From positions 496,001 to 560,000 of the forward strand of contig NZ_CP151076.1 in assembly GCF_038096165.1 (NCBI RefSeq): 64,000 nt of DNA, given 5' to 3'. The translations under genes and the position numbers were made by a program. Below the pieces are notes generated by a model. That model was not told where the DNA came from. It saw nothing but the letters and a program-made list of their open reading frames with translations, and searched no databases. The stretch comes from Pseudomonas sp. G.S.17. Its GTDB lineage: Bacteria; Pseudomonadota; Gammaproteobacteria; Pseudomonadales; Pseudomonadaceae. Numbering within the stretch: the stretch's first letter is position 1; every line of letters begins with the position of its first letter. Shown here in pieces: positions 36,665 to 45,213 of this stretch.

Positions 36665-37908
36665 GGCTCCATGCCGCCGCAGACTTCAGCCAGCATGCGC
36701 AGGCGCCGCTTGGGTTCGGTGACGAACGGGTTGCGTTCGTCCCAGGCATAACCGGCGAGGATCGAGCAGATCATGCGGCGGATTTCCGGGGTGCCGCCTG
36801 CGTAAAAGATCACATCCTGAAATATGCCGGTGTACCAGCCTTCGACATACGCCCGGAATGCATCGACGCCGCGTTTGAGTGGGACGGCGAATTCAGCTTC
36901 CCAATCCACCGTTTCACCTTGCAGTTGGCGGTGCAGCGAGGCGGCCGCCATGCTTGCCGAGCGCATGGCGATGGTCACGCCGGATGAGAACACCGGGTCG
37001 AGGAATTCCGCCGCATTACCCAGCAACGCGAAACCCGGCCCGTGCAGGGTTTTGACGTTGGCCGAATAACCACCGATGGTCCGCGCCGGGGTATCCCATA
37101 CGGCATCTTTGAGCAGGCCTTTGAGGTTCGGGGTTTCGTCGATGAACGCGCGTAGGCAGGCGTCGAGATCCTTGGGTTTATCTGCGAAACGCTCGGCTGC
37201 CGCGACCACGCCGACCGAGCAGCGGCCATTACTGAACGGGATCGACCAGAACCACACGTCGCGGTGCTCGGGGTGAATGCTGACGAGGATTTTTTCCCGG
37301 TCAAAACGCGTGCTGTCGATGTGATCTTCCACATGGGTGAACACCGCCTGGCGCACCGGGAAGTTCGACGGCGCTTCAAGGTCGAGCAGGCGTGGCAACA
37401 CGCGGCCATAACCGCTGGCATCGAGGACGAATTTCGCCTGCACGCTGTATTCGCTGCCGTCTTCGCGACGGGCGCGCAGGATCGGCTCGGCGTTGCTGAA
37501 ATCGGCGGCGATGATTTCCTGCTGATAGCGGATCTCGACGCCTTGCAGTTCGGCCTGATCGGCGAGCAATTTGTCGAAGTCGCCACGCAGCACTTGAAAG
37601 GTCGATGGCTTGCCATTGCTGAAGGTTTCGCCGAAATCAAAGGCGCTGTAACGCTCACCCCAGGCAAACGCCGCGCCGTTCTTCTTCTGGAAACCCGCAG
37701 CCTGCACCGCTTCGAGCATGCCCGCTTCCTCGACGAAATCCAGGCAGTGGGCAAGCAGGCTTTCGCCAATGGAGAAACGCGGAAACTGCTGGCGCTCGAT
37801 GATCAGCACGTCATGACCATTGCGCTTGAGCAATGCCGCCGCGATAGCCCCGGAAGGACCCGCGCCGATGACGACGACCGTGCGACGTTCCATATCAGTT
37901 ATTGGCAC
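36661..37908 (-). CDS. FAD-dependent oxidoreductase (halogenase/hydroxylase-like) of the APE cluster
   Basis: 415 residues. The FAD Rossmann motif VVVIGAGPSGAIAAALLKRN is at residues 11-30 and the second FAD segment GFALLGNAAEFLDPVFSSGV near 290-310, typical of flavin monooxygenases related to geranylgeranyl reductase and tryptophan halogenase. It could hydroxylate the aryl ring. I prefer the GTG at 37908, with AAGGA six bases upstream, over the ATG at 37893. Confidence 0.82.
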   Translation of the reverse strand: MPITDMERRTVVVIGAGPSGAIAAALLKRNGHDVLIIERQQFPRFSIGESLLAHCLDFVEEAGMLEAVQAAGFQKKNGAAFAWGERYSAFDFGETFSNGKPSTFQVLRGDFDKLLADQAELQGVEIRYQQEIIAADFSNAEPILRARREDGSEYSVQAKFVLDASGYGRVLPRLLDLEAPSNFPVRQAVFTHVEDHIDSTRFDREKILVSIHPEHRDVWFWSIPFSNGRCSVGVVAAAERFADKPKDLDACLRAFIDETPNLKGLLKDAVWDTPARTIGGYSANVKTLHGPGFALLGNAAEFLDPVFSSGVTIAMRSASMAAASLHRQLQGETVDWEAEFAVPLKRGVDAFRAYVEGWYTGIFQDVIFYAGGTPEIRRMICSILAGYAWDERNPFVTEPKRRLRMLAEVCGGMEP

Positions 37909-37992
37909 AAGATTTCCTTACCTGTTCAGCAGTGTTCAAGGAGGTTCGCAACGGCACATGACCCAGGCGAGTCGCCAGTGTGAGGAGGATCA

Positions 37993-40353
37993 TCATGAGG
38001 CAGTCTCGCCTTCGTTAACCGCTGGCTCGTGCCCGGCGCGGTTCGCCGCCCACGGCGCGAGAATGAAGCTGAACGCCAGGCCGAGGCTGACCGATAAACC
38101 AAAGTTGCTGATGGCCGGCGTACCGGACACCGCCAGCAGGCCAAACGACAACCAGGTCGTGACTGCGGCGAGCAACGTACCCAACAGACTGACGGCCGCG
38201 CCGCCGATTTGCTCACGCATGAGAATCGCGTAATCGACGCTGATCGCTGTCACCAGCAGCATGCCGAACAGGCTAAACAGCGTCAGCGGTTGACCGAGCC
38301 AACCGAGGCTCGCCAGGCTGCACAGCGCCGCCAGCAGCGGCAAGGCGACGATGCGCAGCGCACCGCCGAGGCCGAAGGGCAGGATCAACAGCAAGACGAT
38401 CAACACACAGGACAGCAGTTTCAGTTCGGCGGCGCTGATTTGCGTCGCGGCAAACACCGTGTTCAGTTCGCCCAGGCGATCCACCAGTTGCACGCCTTCA
38501 AGATCCTGTGCCTGCACGCGTAGCAGCGCCGGGTTGTTCAAGCCTTGCAGGCTGACCAGTCCAGCCACGCCATCGTCGGTGGTGCCGAGCCAAAGGGTGC
38601 GCCAGGGTTCGCCGAGCGGTCCGGCCAATACTGTTTCGATGTCGGCATTGGGCAGCGCTTGCAGGCGGTTCAATTCGCTCTGCAACGCTGCGGCCGGTAC
38701 GCCAAGATCAACCAGTGGCTGCCATTGGCTCGCCAGTTGGCCCAGCGCGCGGCGGGTGGCTTCCTGATCGGAAGGTGCCGCGACCAGCTGATTGAGCGAC
38801 CTGTAACCTTGCAGTTTCTCCATGCTCACCAGCTGATCAAGACGCTGACTCAGCGCTGTCTGGCGCTCGAGCAATTGCTGCTGATCCTTGCCGCGCACCA
38901 GAAAAAACTGGCTGGTGGGCTGGAAACCGGTGATGCGCGCGATGGCCTGGGCTTCGTCGGTTAATGATTGCGGCGCGGCAACCCACTGGCGAATGTCGTT
39001 CTTGGTGGTCAATTGCCACAGGCCGCCCGCGCAGAACGCCAGCAGCAGCGCCAGCAGAATCGGCGTGCAGATCCGCCGCAACAGGGCTTCGCGGCAGGCC
39101 AGCATGTGTTCGGCCAGGTGCAGCGGCCATTGCGCCGGGCGCAGCTCGACGTTGTTGAGCAAGGCGGGCAGGAGGCAAACGGCGGTCAGGTACGCGCCGA
39201 TCAAGCCCGCCGCCGAGAACACCGCGATCTGGGTCAGCGCCGGGAATGGCGTCCAGGCCAGCGCCAGATAGCCGATGCAACTGGTGGCCAGGCTTAGCGT
39301 CAGGCCCGGCAGTGTCAGGCGCAACGCCGGCCAACTGCGCCAAGGCTTGAGGCTCCAGCTTTTCGACAGGTAATGCAGCGGGTAATCCACAGCCACGCCG
39401 ATCAGGCTGGAACCAAGCACCAGCGTCATCACATGCATATGGCCGAACAGCGCCACGCAGGCCACGGCGCCGAACAGCATGCCGACCATCACCGGAACGA
39501 ACGCCAGCAACACGCGCCAGCGGCGGAATGCCAGCAACAGCAGCAACAGAATACCGACCGTCGCGCCGCCGCCGACCCAAGTGATCTCGCGGCTGGCCTG
39601 ACGCTGACCATCAGCGGCGTACAGTAAACCGCTGGCGGCGAGTAACTGGCCGTTGGCCTGCGCCGCTTGTTGGCGCGCATCGCTGAGCAGGTCGGCGACT
39701 TGCAGCGGCAAGTGCATGTCGAAGGCATTGCCTTGGGTGCGGGCGCGCAACAGCACCCAGCTTTTGCCGTCGGCGGTCGCAATCAACGCGCCACTGCCGA
39801 TATCCGGCTGCACCGAGCCGTGTTGCGGCATGCCGTTCTGGATACGGCCGGTCAGCCCCAGCCAGTCATCCTGGCTCGGCACCAGGCTGAAACCGGTGAA
39901 CGGATCGAACAGGCTTTGCACGCGCTGCTGAATGAACGCCTGGGGATGTTCGATCAATTGCATGCGATTTGCTGCGGGCAGCATCGCCAGCCGACCTTGC
40001 AGCAATTGCGTGCGCAACGCGGGCAAGTCCGCTTGCAGACTCCATTGCACCTTCTCGAACAGGCCGCTGGCCTGCCATTGCTCGCTCAGGCGTTTCGCCA
40101 GCTCGATGGCTTGCTGACGATCGGCATGCCCGACCAGCACCAGCATTTCCCGATTGAGCGGTTCCTGCATGCGCTGTTCGGCGCGCAATTCCAGCGCATC
40201 CGGTCTGGTGCCCGGCACCAGCTCCATGAGGTTGGCGGACAACGGCGCACCGTCGCGCCATTGCCAGCCCGCCAAGGCCAGAACCGCCAGCAGGACAATC
40301 AGGAAAAAGCGCGGCAACAAGCGTTCAGTCGGCAAAGTCGTGGCGCTCCGCAT
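37993..40353 (-). CDS. MMPL/RND-family exporter of the APE cluster
   Basis: 786 residues with an N-terminal membrane helix (about 15-30), two large periplasmic loops and two groups of five to six helices (about 250-430 and 630-780), as in MMPL lipid exporters. It likely moves the polyene-lipid across the inner membrane for LolA-like hand-over. The start overlaps the end of the LolA-like gene by 29 bp. The 84 bp to the next gene hold a 33-codon frame described as a finding. Confidence 0.88.
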   Translation of the reverse strand: MRSATTLPTERLLPRFFLIVLLAVLALAGWQWRDGAPLSANLMELVPGTRPDALELRAEQRMQEPLNREMLVLVGHADRQQAIELAKRLSEQWQASGLFEKVQWSLQADLPALRTQLLQGRLAMLPAANRMQLIEHPQAFIQQRVQSLFDPFTGFSLVPSQDDWLGLTGRIQNGMPQHGSVQPDIGSGALIATADGKSWVLLRARTQGNAFDMHLPLQVADLLSDARQQAAQANGQLLAASGLLYAADGQRQASREITWVGGGATVGILLLLLLAFRRWRVLLAFVPVMVGMLFGAVACVALFGHMHVMTLVLGSSLIGVAVDYPLHYLSKSWSLKPWRSWPALRLTLPGLTLSLATSCIGYLALAWTPFPALTQIAVFSAAGLIGAYLTAVCLLPALLNNVELRPAQWPLHLAEHMLACREALLRRICTPILLALLLAFCAGGLWQLTTKNDIRQWVAAPQSLTDEAQAIARITGFQPTSQFFLVRGKDQQQLLERQTALSQRLDQLVSMEKLQGYRSLNQLVAAPSDQEATRRALGQLASQWQPLVDLGVPAAALQSELNRLQALPNADIETVLAGPLGEPWRTLWLGTTDDGVAGLVSLQGLNNPALLRVQAQDLEGVQLVDRLGELNTVFAATQISAAELKLLSCVLIVLLLILPFGLGGALRIVALPLLAALCSLASLGWLGQPLTLFSLFGMLLVTAISVDYAILMREQIGGAAVSLLGTLLAAVTTWLSFGLLAVSGTPAISNFGLSVSLGLAFSFILAPWAANRAGHEPAVNEGETAS

Positions 40354-41161
40354 CGCTCAAGGCTGGCACACTCTGGCTGTCGAGCATCTTCAACAGGGTG
40401 CTGTCACCCTGGGTTTCCAGCAGTTCGATACGCTGCACCAAGGCGCCGCCGTCGATATTGATCTGCTTGAACACTTGCTGCAGCAATAGCGAACGCGGGA
40501 TCAGCGTCAGTTGCCATGCGCTTGCATCGCCCTTGAGTTGCAGCTCGAAATCGCGCTGCAAACCGTTGCTGTCGCCCTGCAAAACGGCGAGGAACAAACG
40601 GTTCTGTTCAGCACCGGCGCTCTTGTTCGGCAGCAATTGCCAGCCGCCATTCGCGCTGGTTTCCCGTCGGGCAATGCCGACCGGGCTGATTCGGTAATCC
40701 TGCTTGAGCGGCGTATCCAGCAGCCACAACAGGCCGAACTCCTTGGCCAGCACGAACTTGCCCTTGCTCACCAGCGGCTGAGGCAGCGCGCGCAGGTGTT
40801 TTTCCTGAATGAAGCTGCCGCGCACCACCACCGGTTTCGCCAGTTGCTCGCTCAGCTGTTGCAGGTCGAAAGCCTGGGCCAGGGGCGACAGGCAGATCAG
40901 TGCGAGCAAGCTGAATACCGTGGGAGCGAGCTTGCTCGCGAAGAGGCCAGTGAGGCTGGTCCATCGCTTTCGCGAGCAAGCTCGCTCCCACACAGACTGT
41001 GTGAAAACTACTGCGCTCGACAATACTGCGTTAAAAACAGGCGAAAAATGCTCATTTAGAACACCTAGACTCCGTTTTTCCGCCTGTTTTTGCCTTGTCT
41101 TGCCTTCGCTCGTCACGTTTTCACACAGTCTGCACAAGTAATATGGCTGCTGACTTTTCAT
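40325..41161 (-). CDS. LolA-like carrier of the APE cluster with a REP/MITE-derived N-terminus
   Basis: From residue 81 the protein is an ordinary LolA-like carrier: hydrophobic signal core TVFSLLALICLSPLAQA, then FDLQQLSEQLAKPVVVRGSF and a 180-residue beta-barrel domain that would ferry a lipid to the outer membrane. The only in-frame ATG is at 41161, overlapping the thioesterase stop (ATGA). Residues about 10-56 are translated from the MITE at 40993-41132 and about 57-80 from a REP pair, with no stop. A GTG at about residue 57 would give a basic 40-residue signal peptide without the MITE part, but lacks a visible ribosome site. Function is plausible, start uncertain. Confidence 0.7.
   Translation of the reverse strand: MKSQQPYYLCRLCENVTSEGKTRQKQAEKRSLGVLNEHFSPVFNAVLSSAVVFTQSVWERACSRKRWTSLTGLFASKLAPTVFSLLALICLSPLAQAFDLQQLSEQLAKPVVVRGSFIQEKHLRALPQPLVSKGKFVLAKEFGLLWLLDTPLKQDYRISPVGIARRETSANGGWQLLPNKSAGAEQNRLFLAVLQGDSNGLQRDFELQLKGDASAWQLTLIPRSLLLQQVFKQINIDGGALVQRIELLETQGDSTLLKMLDSQSVPALSDAERHDFAD
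40918..40992. repeat. REPIN (inverted REP pair) inside the LolA-like gene
   Basis: GTGGGAGCGAGCTTGCTCGC near 40920 and its inverse TTTCGCGAGCAAGCTCGCTC near 40968, ending CCCACA at 40992. Same family as 25838-25907. Both copies are read through, in frame, by the LolA-like gene. Confidence 0.85.
40993..41132. mobile_element. MITE, copy 2 (140 bp), inside the LolA-like gene
   Basis: Perfect 16-bp ends CAGACTGTGTGAAAAC (40993-41008) and GTTTTCACACAGTCTG (41117-41132), flanked by CACA on both sides (40989-40992 and 41133-41136). Orientation is opposite to copy 1. Element plus one target copy is 144 bp, exactly 48 codons, and the frame used by the LolA-like gene has no stop. Internal inverted repeats with AAAAACAGGCG make it hairpin-forming. 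Confidence 0.87.
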
Positions 41162-41583
41162 GGCAAAACCCTTTCCACGGCATCGATGAAGACTTTCGGC
41201 GAAGCCAGCTGCATCTCGCGGCTGTCGATATGCACGGCGACCTGAATCGAACTGGCGCGGGTCATGCGTTCGCCGGTTTCGGCGTCGCTGATCAGGTAGT
41301 TGATCTTCAAACGGCTTTCCCATTCCACAAGGCTGGCGCGCACGATCAGCCGCTGGCCGAAGGTCGCGCCGCGTACATAGCGCAATTGCAGGTCGATCAC
41401 CGGCCAGCCGTAACCTGACGCGAGCATCTGCGTGTAGTTGTGGCCGATCTGGTCGAGCAGCGCACAGCGCGCCACTTCGAGGTATTTCACGTAATGGCCG
41501 TGCCAGACGACGTTCATCATGTCGATGTCGAAAAACGGCACGACGAACTCGGTATCCGCATGAATGACGCCTTTACTGCGCAT
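41158..41583 (-). CDS. Acyl-thioesterase (4HBT hotdog) of the APE cluster
   Basis: A 141-residue YbgC-like hotdog thioesterase; FFDIDMMNVVWHGHYVKYLE carries the catalytic Asp-containing motif. It would release or proof-read acyl-ACP in polyene synthesis (ApeK-like). The ATG at 41583 overlaps the ammonia-lyase gene end by 11 bp, and its stop overlaps the first possible ATG of the LolA-like gene. Confidence 0.87.
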   Translation of the reverse strand: MRSKGVIHADTEFVVPFFDIDMMNVVWHGHYVKYLEVARCALLDQIGHNYTQMLASGYGWPVIDLQLRYVRGATFGQRLIVRASLVEWESRLKINYLISDAETGERMTRASSIQVAVHIDSREMQLASPKVFIDAVERVLP

Positions 41584-43120
41584 GCAACCTCCAGTGGCGA
41601 TCGGCGATACGTTGCAGGCACAGGCGCAGCTCGCCTTCCAGCGCGCGGTCTTCGATGACCGGCGGGAAATCCTCGGCCAATTGTGCGTGCATGGCGGCCA
41701 GCGCCGGCGGCAGCGGGCGCGCATCGGCGGCCTTGCTGCGCAGCCAGACACCCTGATTGGCGGCGATCAAGGTGGCGGCGGCGACTTGCTCGGTCAGCTC
41801 CAGCACACGAATCGCGTCACGGGCGGCGATGGTGCCCATGCTCACTTTGTCCTGGTTATGGCATTCGGTGGAGCGGGAAAACACGCTGGCCGGCATGGTG
41901 TTTTTCAGGGCTTCGGCGGTCCAGGCACTGGTGCCGATCTGCACCGCCTTGAAGCCGTGATTGAGCATCGCCCGCTCGGCCGTGGCGCCGGACAGGTTGC
42001 TTGGCAAGCCGTGGTTGTAGCGTTCGTCGACCAACAGCGCGAGCTGGCGATCCAGCAGATCGGCGACGTTGGCGACCAGATTTTTCAGGCTGTCCATGGC
42101 GAAGGCGATGTGCCCGCCGTAGAAATGCCCGCCATGCAGCACGCGCTCGGCTTCGGCGTCGATGATCGGGTTGTCGTTGGCGCTGTTGAGTTCGATCTCG
42201 ATGAACGAACGCAGCCAGTTCAGGCTGTCAGCCAGCACGCCCAGCACATGCGGCGCGCAACGCAGGGAATAGCGATCCTGCAAGCGATGCAAGGGCGCGG
42301 TGGGCGCGTCGATGGCCAGATCCTTGCGCAACCAGGCGGCAACTTGCATCTGCCCCGGATGCGGTTTGGCGGCGAACAGGCGCTCGTCGAAATGCTCGGG
42401 ATTGCCTTGCAGCGCCACGACATTCATCGCGGTAATGCGCGTTGCCAGTTGCAGCAGGTAATCGGCGCGGGCGAAGGCCAGGCAAGCCAGGCCGGTCATT
42501 ACCGCCGTGCCGTTCATCAAGGCGAGGGCTTCCTTGGGGCGCAGCACCAAAGGCTGCCAATCCAACTCGCGATGCACGTCGCTGGCCTGGCGGCGTTCGC
42601 CACGGAACAGCACTTCGCGCTCGCCGGACAGCGTCGCGGCGACATAAGACAGCGGCGTCAGATCGCCACTGGCGCCCACCGAACCTTCTTCCGGAATCAG
42701 TGGCAACACGTCCTGATCGAGAAATGCCTGCAAGCGCTCCAGCAACTCGACGCGTACCCCGGAAACCCCTTGGCACAGCGACTGCAAACGCGCGGCGAGT
42801 ACCGCGCGGGTGGCTTGCGCGTCGAGCAGTTTGCCCAGGCCGCAGCCGTGAAAGGTGTACAGATGACGCGGCAAGGCTTCCACATGATGCAGCGGCACGG
42901 CCACCACGCAGGAATCGCCGTAACCGGTGGTTACGCCATAAATCACGCCTTCCTTGTCCAGCAGCGAATCGAGAAACTGCGCGCCCTTGGCGATGCGCTG
43001 GCGAAAGGCGCTGTCACTTTGCAGAGTCGTGGGCACTTGGCGATTGGCCAGGGCCAGCACGTCTTCAATCTGCAATGCACGTTCGCCGAAGGTAACCGGC
43101 TCAGGAACTTGATTCGTCAT
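41573..43120 (-). CDS. HAL/PAL-family aromatic amino acid ammonia-lyase of the APE cluster
   Basis: 515 residues. The MIO-forming triad A150-S151-G152 lies in GSVGASGDLTPLSY; catalytic Y61 is in YGVTTGYGD. At the position that sets substrate choice the sequence is F90-H91 (LYTFHGCGLG), unlike the S-H of histidine ammonia-lyases. That, and the cluster, point to deamination of an aromatic amino acid to a cinnamate-type acid as aryl starter or tailoring precursor. The enzyme's true substrate needs biochemistry. Overlaps the acyltransferase gene by 20 bp. Confidence 0.87.
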   Translation of the reverse strand: MTNQVPEPVTFGERALQIEDVLALANRQVPTTLQSDSAFRQRIAKGAQFLDSLLDKEGVIYGVTTGYGDSCVVAVPLHHVEALPRHLYTFHGCGLGKLLDAQATRAVLAARLQSLCQGVSGVRVELLERLQAFLDQDVLPLIPEEGSVGASGDLTPLSYVAATLSGEREVLFRGERRQASDVHRELDWQPLVLRPKEALALMNGTAVMTGLACLAFARADYLLQLATRITAMNVVALQGNPEHFDERLFAAKPHPGQMQVAAWLRKDLAIDAPTAPLHRLQDRYSLRCAPHVLGVLADSLNWLRSFIEIELNSANDNPIIDAEAERVLHGGHFYGGHIAFAMDSLKNLVANVADLLDRQLALLVDERYNHGLPSNLSGATAERAMLNHGFKAVQIGTSAWTAEALKNTMPASVFSRSTECHNQDKVSMGTIAARDAIRVLELTEQVAAATLIAANQGVWLRSKAADARPLPPALAAMHAQLAEDFPPVIEDRALEGELRLCLQRIADRHWRLHAQ

Positions 43121-44045
43121 CGGACTTCCAGAAAGGATAGAAATTGAACCATTGTTGCGGGGCTTGCAGGCAATAGTGGCTGAGGCGGTCGGCGTAACGC
43201 TGGGCCCATTGGCCGATCACTTGCTGGCGATCACTGCGCCGCCATTCGATCGCGTCGGCGAAAGGTTCGAGAATCACCCGATAGCCGTTCGCGTCCTTGA
43301 GGCAGAAAATCAGATGGATCGGACATTTCAGCAGCCCGGCCAGCAACCACGGCCCTTGGGGAAACGCTGCCTTGCCGCCGAGAAAATCCACCTTGGCATT
43401 GCGCCCGCCATGCAGCGCGACGCGATCACCGGCAATCGCCAGCCATTCGCCGCGATCCAGACGCTCGGACAATTGGAGCATGATCATCGGGTTCAGCTCG
43501 CTGACCTGAATCAGCCGCAAGTGGGTGGCCCCGGCTTCGCCCAACAAGCGATTGAAACGCTCGGCGTGCTTGGTGTGGACCAGCACGTTCATGGTGACTT
43601 TTTCGCCCAGCTCGGCCAGGGCGCGACAGACTTCAAGGTTGCCCAGGTGCGCGCCGACCAGCATTTGTCCGCGCTGGCCGCGCAATTGGGTGCGCAATCC
43701 GGCGGGGTCGACGATATCGATTTGCTCAAGACGCAGCTTGCCGTTCCACACGTCCAGCTTGTCCAGCAACGAGTCGGCAAATGCCATGAACTGGCCGAAC
43801 ACCCGCCGTTGGGTCGGCAGCAATTCGGGGCGGGCGCTCCATTGGGACAGACGCCGCTGGTATTCCCATGCGCTTTGGCGCGCCTGACGACCAAACAGAA
43901 AAAAGTACAGGACGATGCCATACAGCAGCGGGCTCAATACGCGGCGGCCCAGACGCTTGGCGGCCCAGGCGGTGAGCTGCATCAGCATGAAACTGCCGCG
44001 CTCTTCATGATCGGCCCAATGTTTGTCGGGCTGCTGATTGCTCAT
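43101..44045 (-). CDS. LpxL/HtrB-family acyltransferase of the APE cluster
   Basis: A 314-residue membrane-anchored acyltransferase: N-terminal helix VLSPLLYGIVLYFFLFG, then QMLVGAHLGNLEVCRALAEL (HX4-type catalytic region GAHLGNLE) and AIAGDRVALHGGRNAKVDFL. It probably attaches the polyene chain to a lipid carrier. In some APE clusters this domain is fused to the glycosyltransferase; here they are two genes overlapping by 4 bp. Confidence 0.85.
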   Translation of the reverse strand: MSNQQPDKHWADHEERGSFMLMQLTAWAAKRLGRRVLSPLLYGIVLYFFLFGRQARQSAWEYQRRLSQWSARPELLPTQRRVFGQFMAFADSLLDKLDVWNGKLRLEQIDIVDPAGLRTQLRGQRGQMLVGAHLGNLEVCRALAELGEKVTMNVLVHTKHAERFNRLLGEAGATHLRLIQVSELNPMIMLQLSERLDRGEWLAIAGDRVALHGGRNAKVDFLGGKAAFPQGPWLLAGLLKCPIHLIFCLKDANGYRVILEPFADAIEWRRSDRQQVIGQWAQRYADRLSHYCLQAPQQWFNFYPFWKSDDESSS

Positions 44046-44776
44046 GGCAACCACCGTCGCCAGAGGATCAACGGGAAACGTGCCAGCATGCCGAAGAACA
44101 ATCGGGTGTGCATTTTCGTGATCAGCACGTTGTCGTGAAACAGGCGGAAGTGCGACACGCCGTCCTGCGGGTAATGCACTTTGACGGGCAACCACTGCAT
44201 CGGCAGATTGCGCCACGCCAGGCGCACCAGAATGTCCGAGTCGAAATCCATGCGTCTGCCGATCTGCACGGTGTCGATCAACTGCACCACCGGCCGCAGC
44301 GGGTAAATCCGGAAGCCGCACATGGAATCCTTGATCTGCAGCGACAGCGTGTTCACCCAGACCCAGAAATGCGTCAGGTAACGGGCGTACAGCCGGCCTT
44401 TGGGCACGCTGGCATCGTATTGCGGGTAGCCGCAGATCACCGCATTCGGCTGTAGCCGGGAACGCTCGATGAACAGCGTGATATCGCTCAGATCATGTTG
44501 ACCGTCGGCATCGACTTGCAGGGCGTGGCTGAAACCCATGCGCTGGGCCTCGCGCAAACCCGCCATCACGGCGCCACCCTTGCCTTGGTTGACCGGCAGT
44601 GTGAGCAGGTGGACGTTTTCGATTTCAGCCAGCGTGCGCAAAACCGCCGCACAGGCGGGACTGCTGGCGTCATCCACCAGCACACACGGCAACCCCGCCG
44701 CCAAAACCGCCGCTACCACGGAAGACACGGCGGGTTCATGGTCGAACACCGGAATGATTGCGCAGGGGTTATGCAT
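44042..44776 (-). CDS. Family 2 glycosyltransferase of the APE cluster
   Basis: A 244-residue GT-A protein starting MHNPCAIIPVFDHEPAVSSV, with VLVDDASSPAC, GKGGAVMAGLREAQRMG, and the DXD-like metal motif QVDADGQHD. It may glycosylate the polyene lipid or act in carrier-lipid formation. The ATG at 44776 is family-like. The frame remains open upstream through the REP array (to 45256), but that extension encodes only repeat DNA. Confidence 0.86.
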   Translation of the reverse strand: MHNPCAIIPVFDHEPAVSSVVAAVLAAGLPCVLVDDASSPACAAVLRTLAEIENVHLLTLPVNQGKGGAVMAGLREAQRMGFSHALQVDADGQHDLSDITLFIERSRLQPNAVICGYPQYDASVPKGRLYARYLTHFWVWVNTLSLQIKDSMCGFRIYPLRPVVQLIDTVQIGRRMDFDSDILVRLAWRNLPMQWLPVKVHYPQDGVSHFRLFHDNVLITKMHTRLFFGMLARFPLILWRRWLP

Positions 44777-44787
44777 GGGTTGAACAG

Positions 44788-45205
44788 CCTGTGGGAGCGA
44801 GGCTTGCCCGCGAATGCGATGTTTCTGGTTCAAAGAAAGCTGCGGATGTACCAGCCCTTTCGCGGGCAAGCCTCGCTCCAACGGATTTGGGTGATGCCTG
44901 CGAAGTCGGCCGATTGATGCAGCTGTTATGAGATCGAACGCCGGAGTCTGTGGGCGCGAGGCTTGCCCGCGAATGCGATGTTCCTGTTTCAAAGAAAGCT
45001 GCGGATGTACCAGCCTCTTCGCGGGCAAGCCTCGCTCCAACGGATTTGGGTGATGCCTGCGAAGTCGGCCGATTGATGCAGCTGTTATGAGATCGAACGC
45101 CGGAGCCTGTGGGAGCGAGGCTTGCCCGCGAATGCGATGTTTCTGGTTCAAAGAAAGCTGCGGATGTACCGGCCCTTTCGTGAGCAAGCTCGCTCCCACA
45201 GATTT
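44788..45205. repeat. REP array: three units with an exact 159-bp period
   Basis: The motif GTGGGMGCGA starts at 44791, 44950 and 45109. Each unit has an inverted REP pair (GAGCGAGGCTTGCCCGCGAA ... TTCGCGGGCAAGCCTCGCTC) and a spacer ending GCAGCTGTTATGAGATCGAA. The third unit is truncated. It fills the 437-bp gap between two APE genes that are otherwise packed head to tail. 159 is a multiple of 3, so a minus-strand frame stays open through all units. Confidence 0.9.
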
Positions 45206-45213
45206 TGTTGCGC

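Noticed and set aside
41564..43147. 527-codon plus-strand frame opposite the ammonia-lyase
   Set aside because: Mirror of a gene with a visible MIO triad; its translation has no domain signature.
44788..45205. Regular repeat spacing that might suggest a CRISPR array
   Set aside because: Units are 159 bp with inverted REP pairs and near-identical spacers; CRISPR arrays have short repeats and unique spacers, and no cas genes are near.
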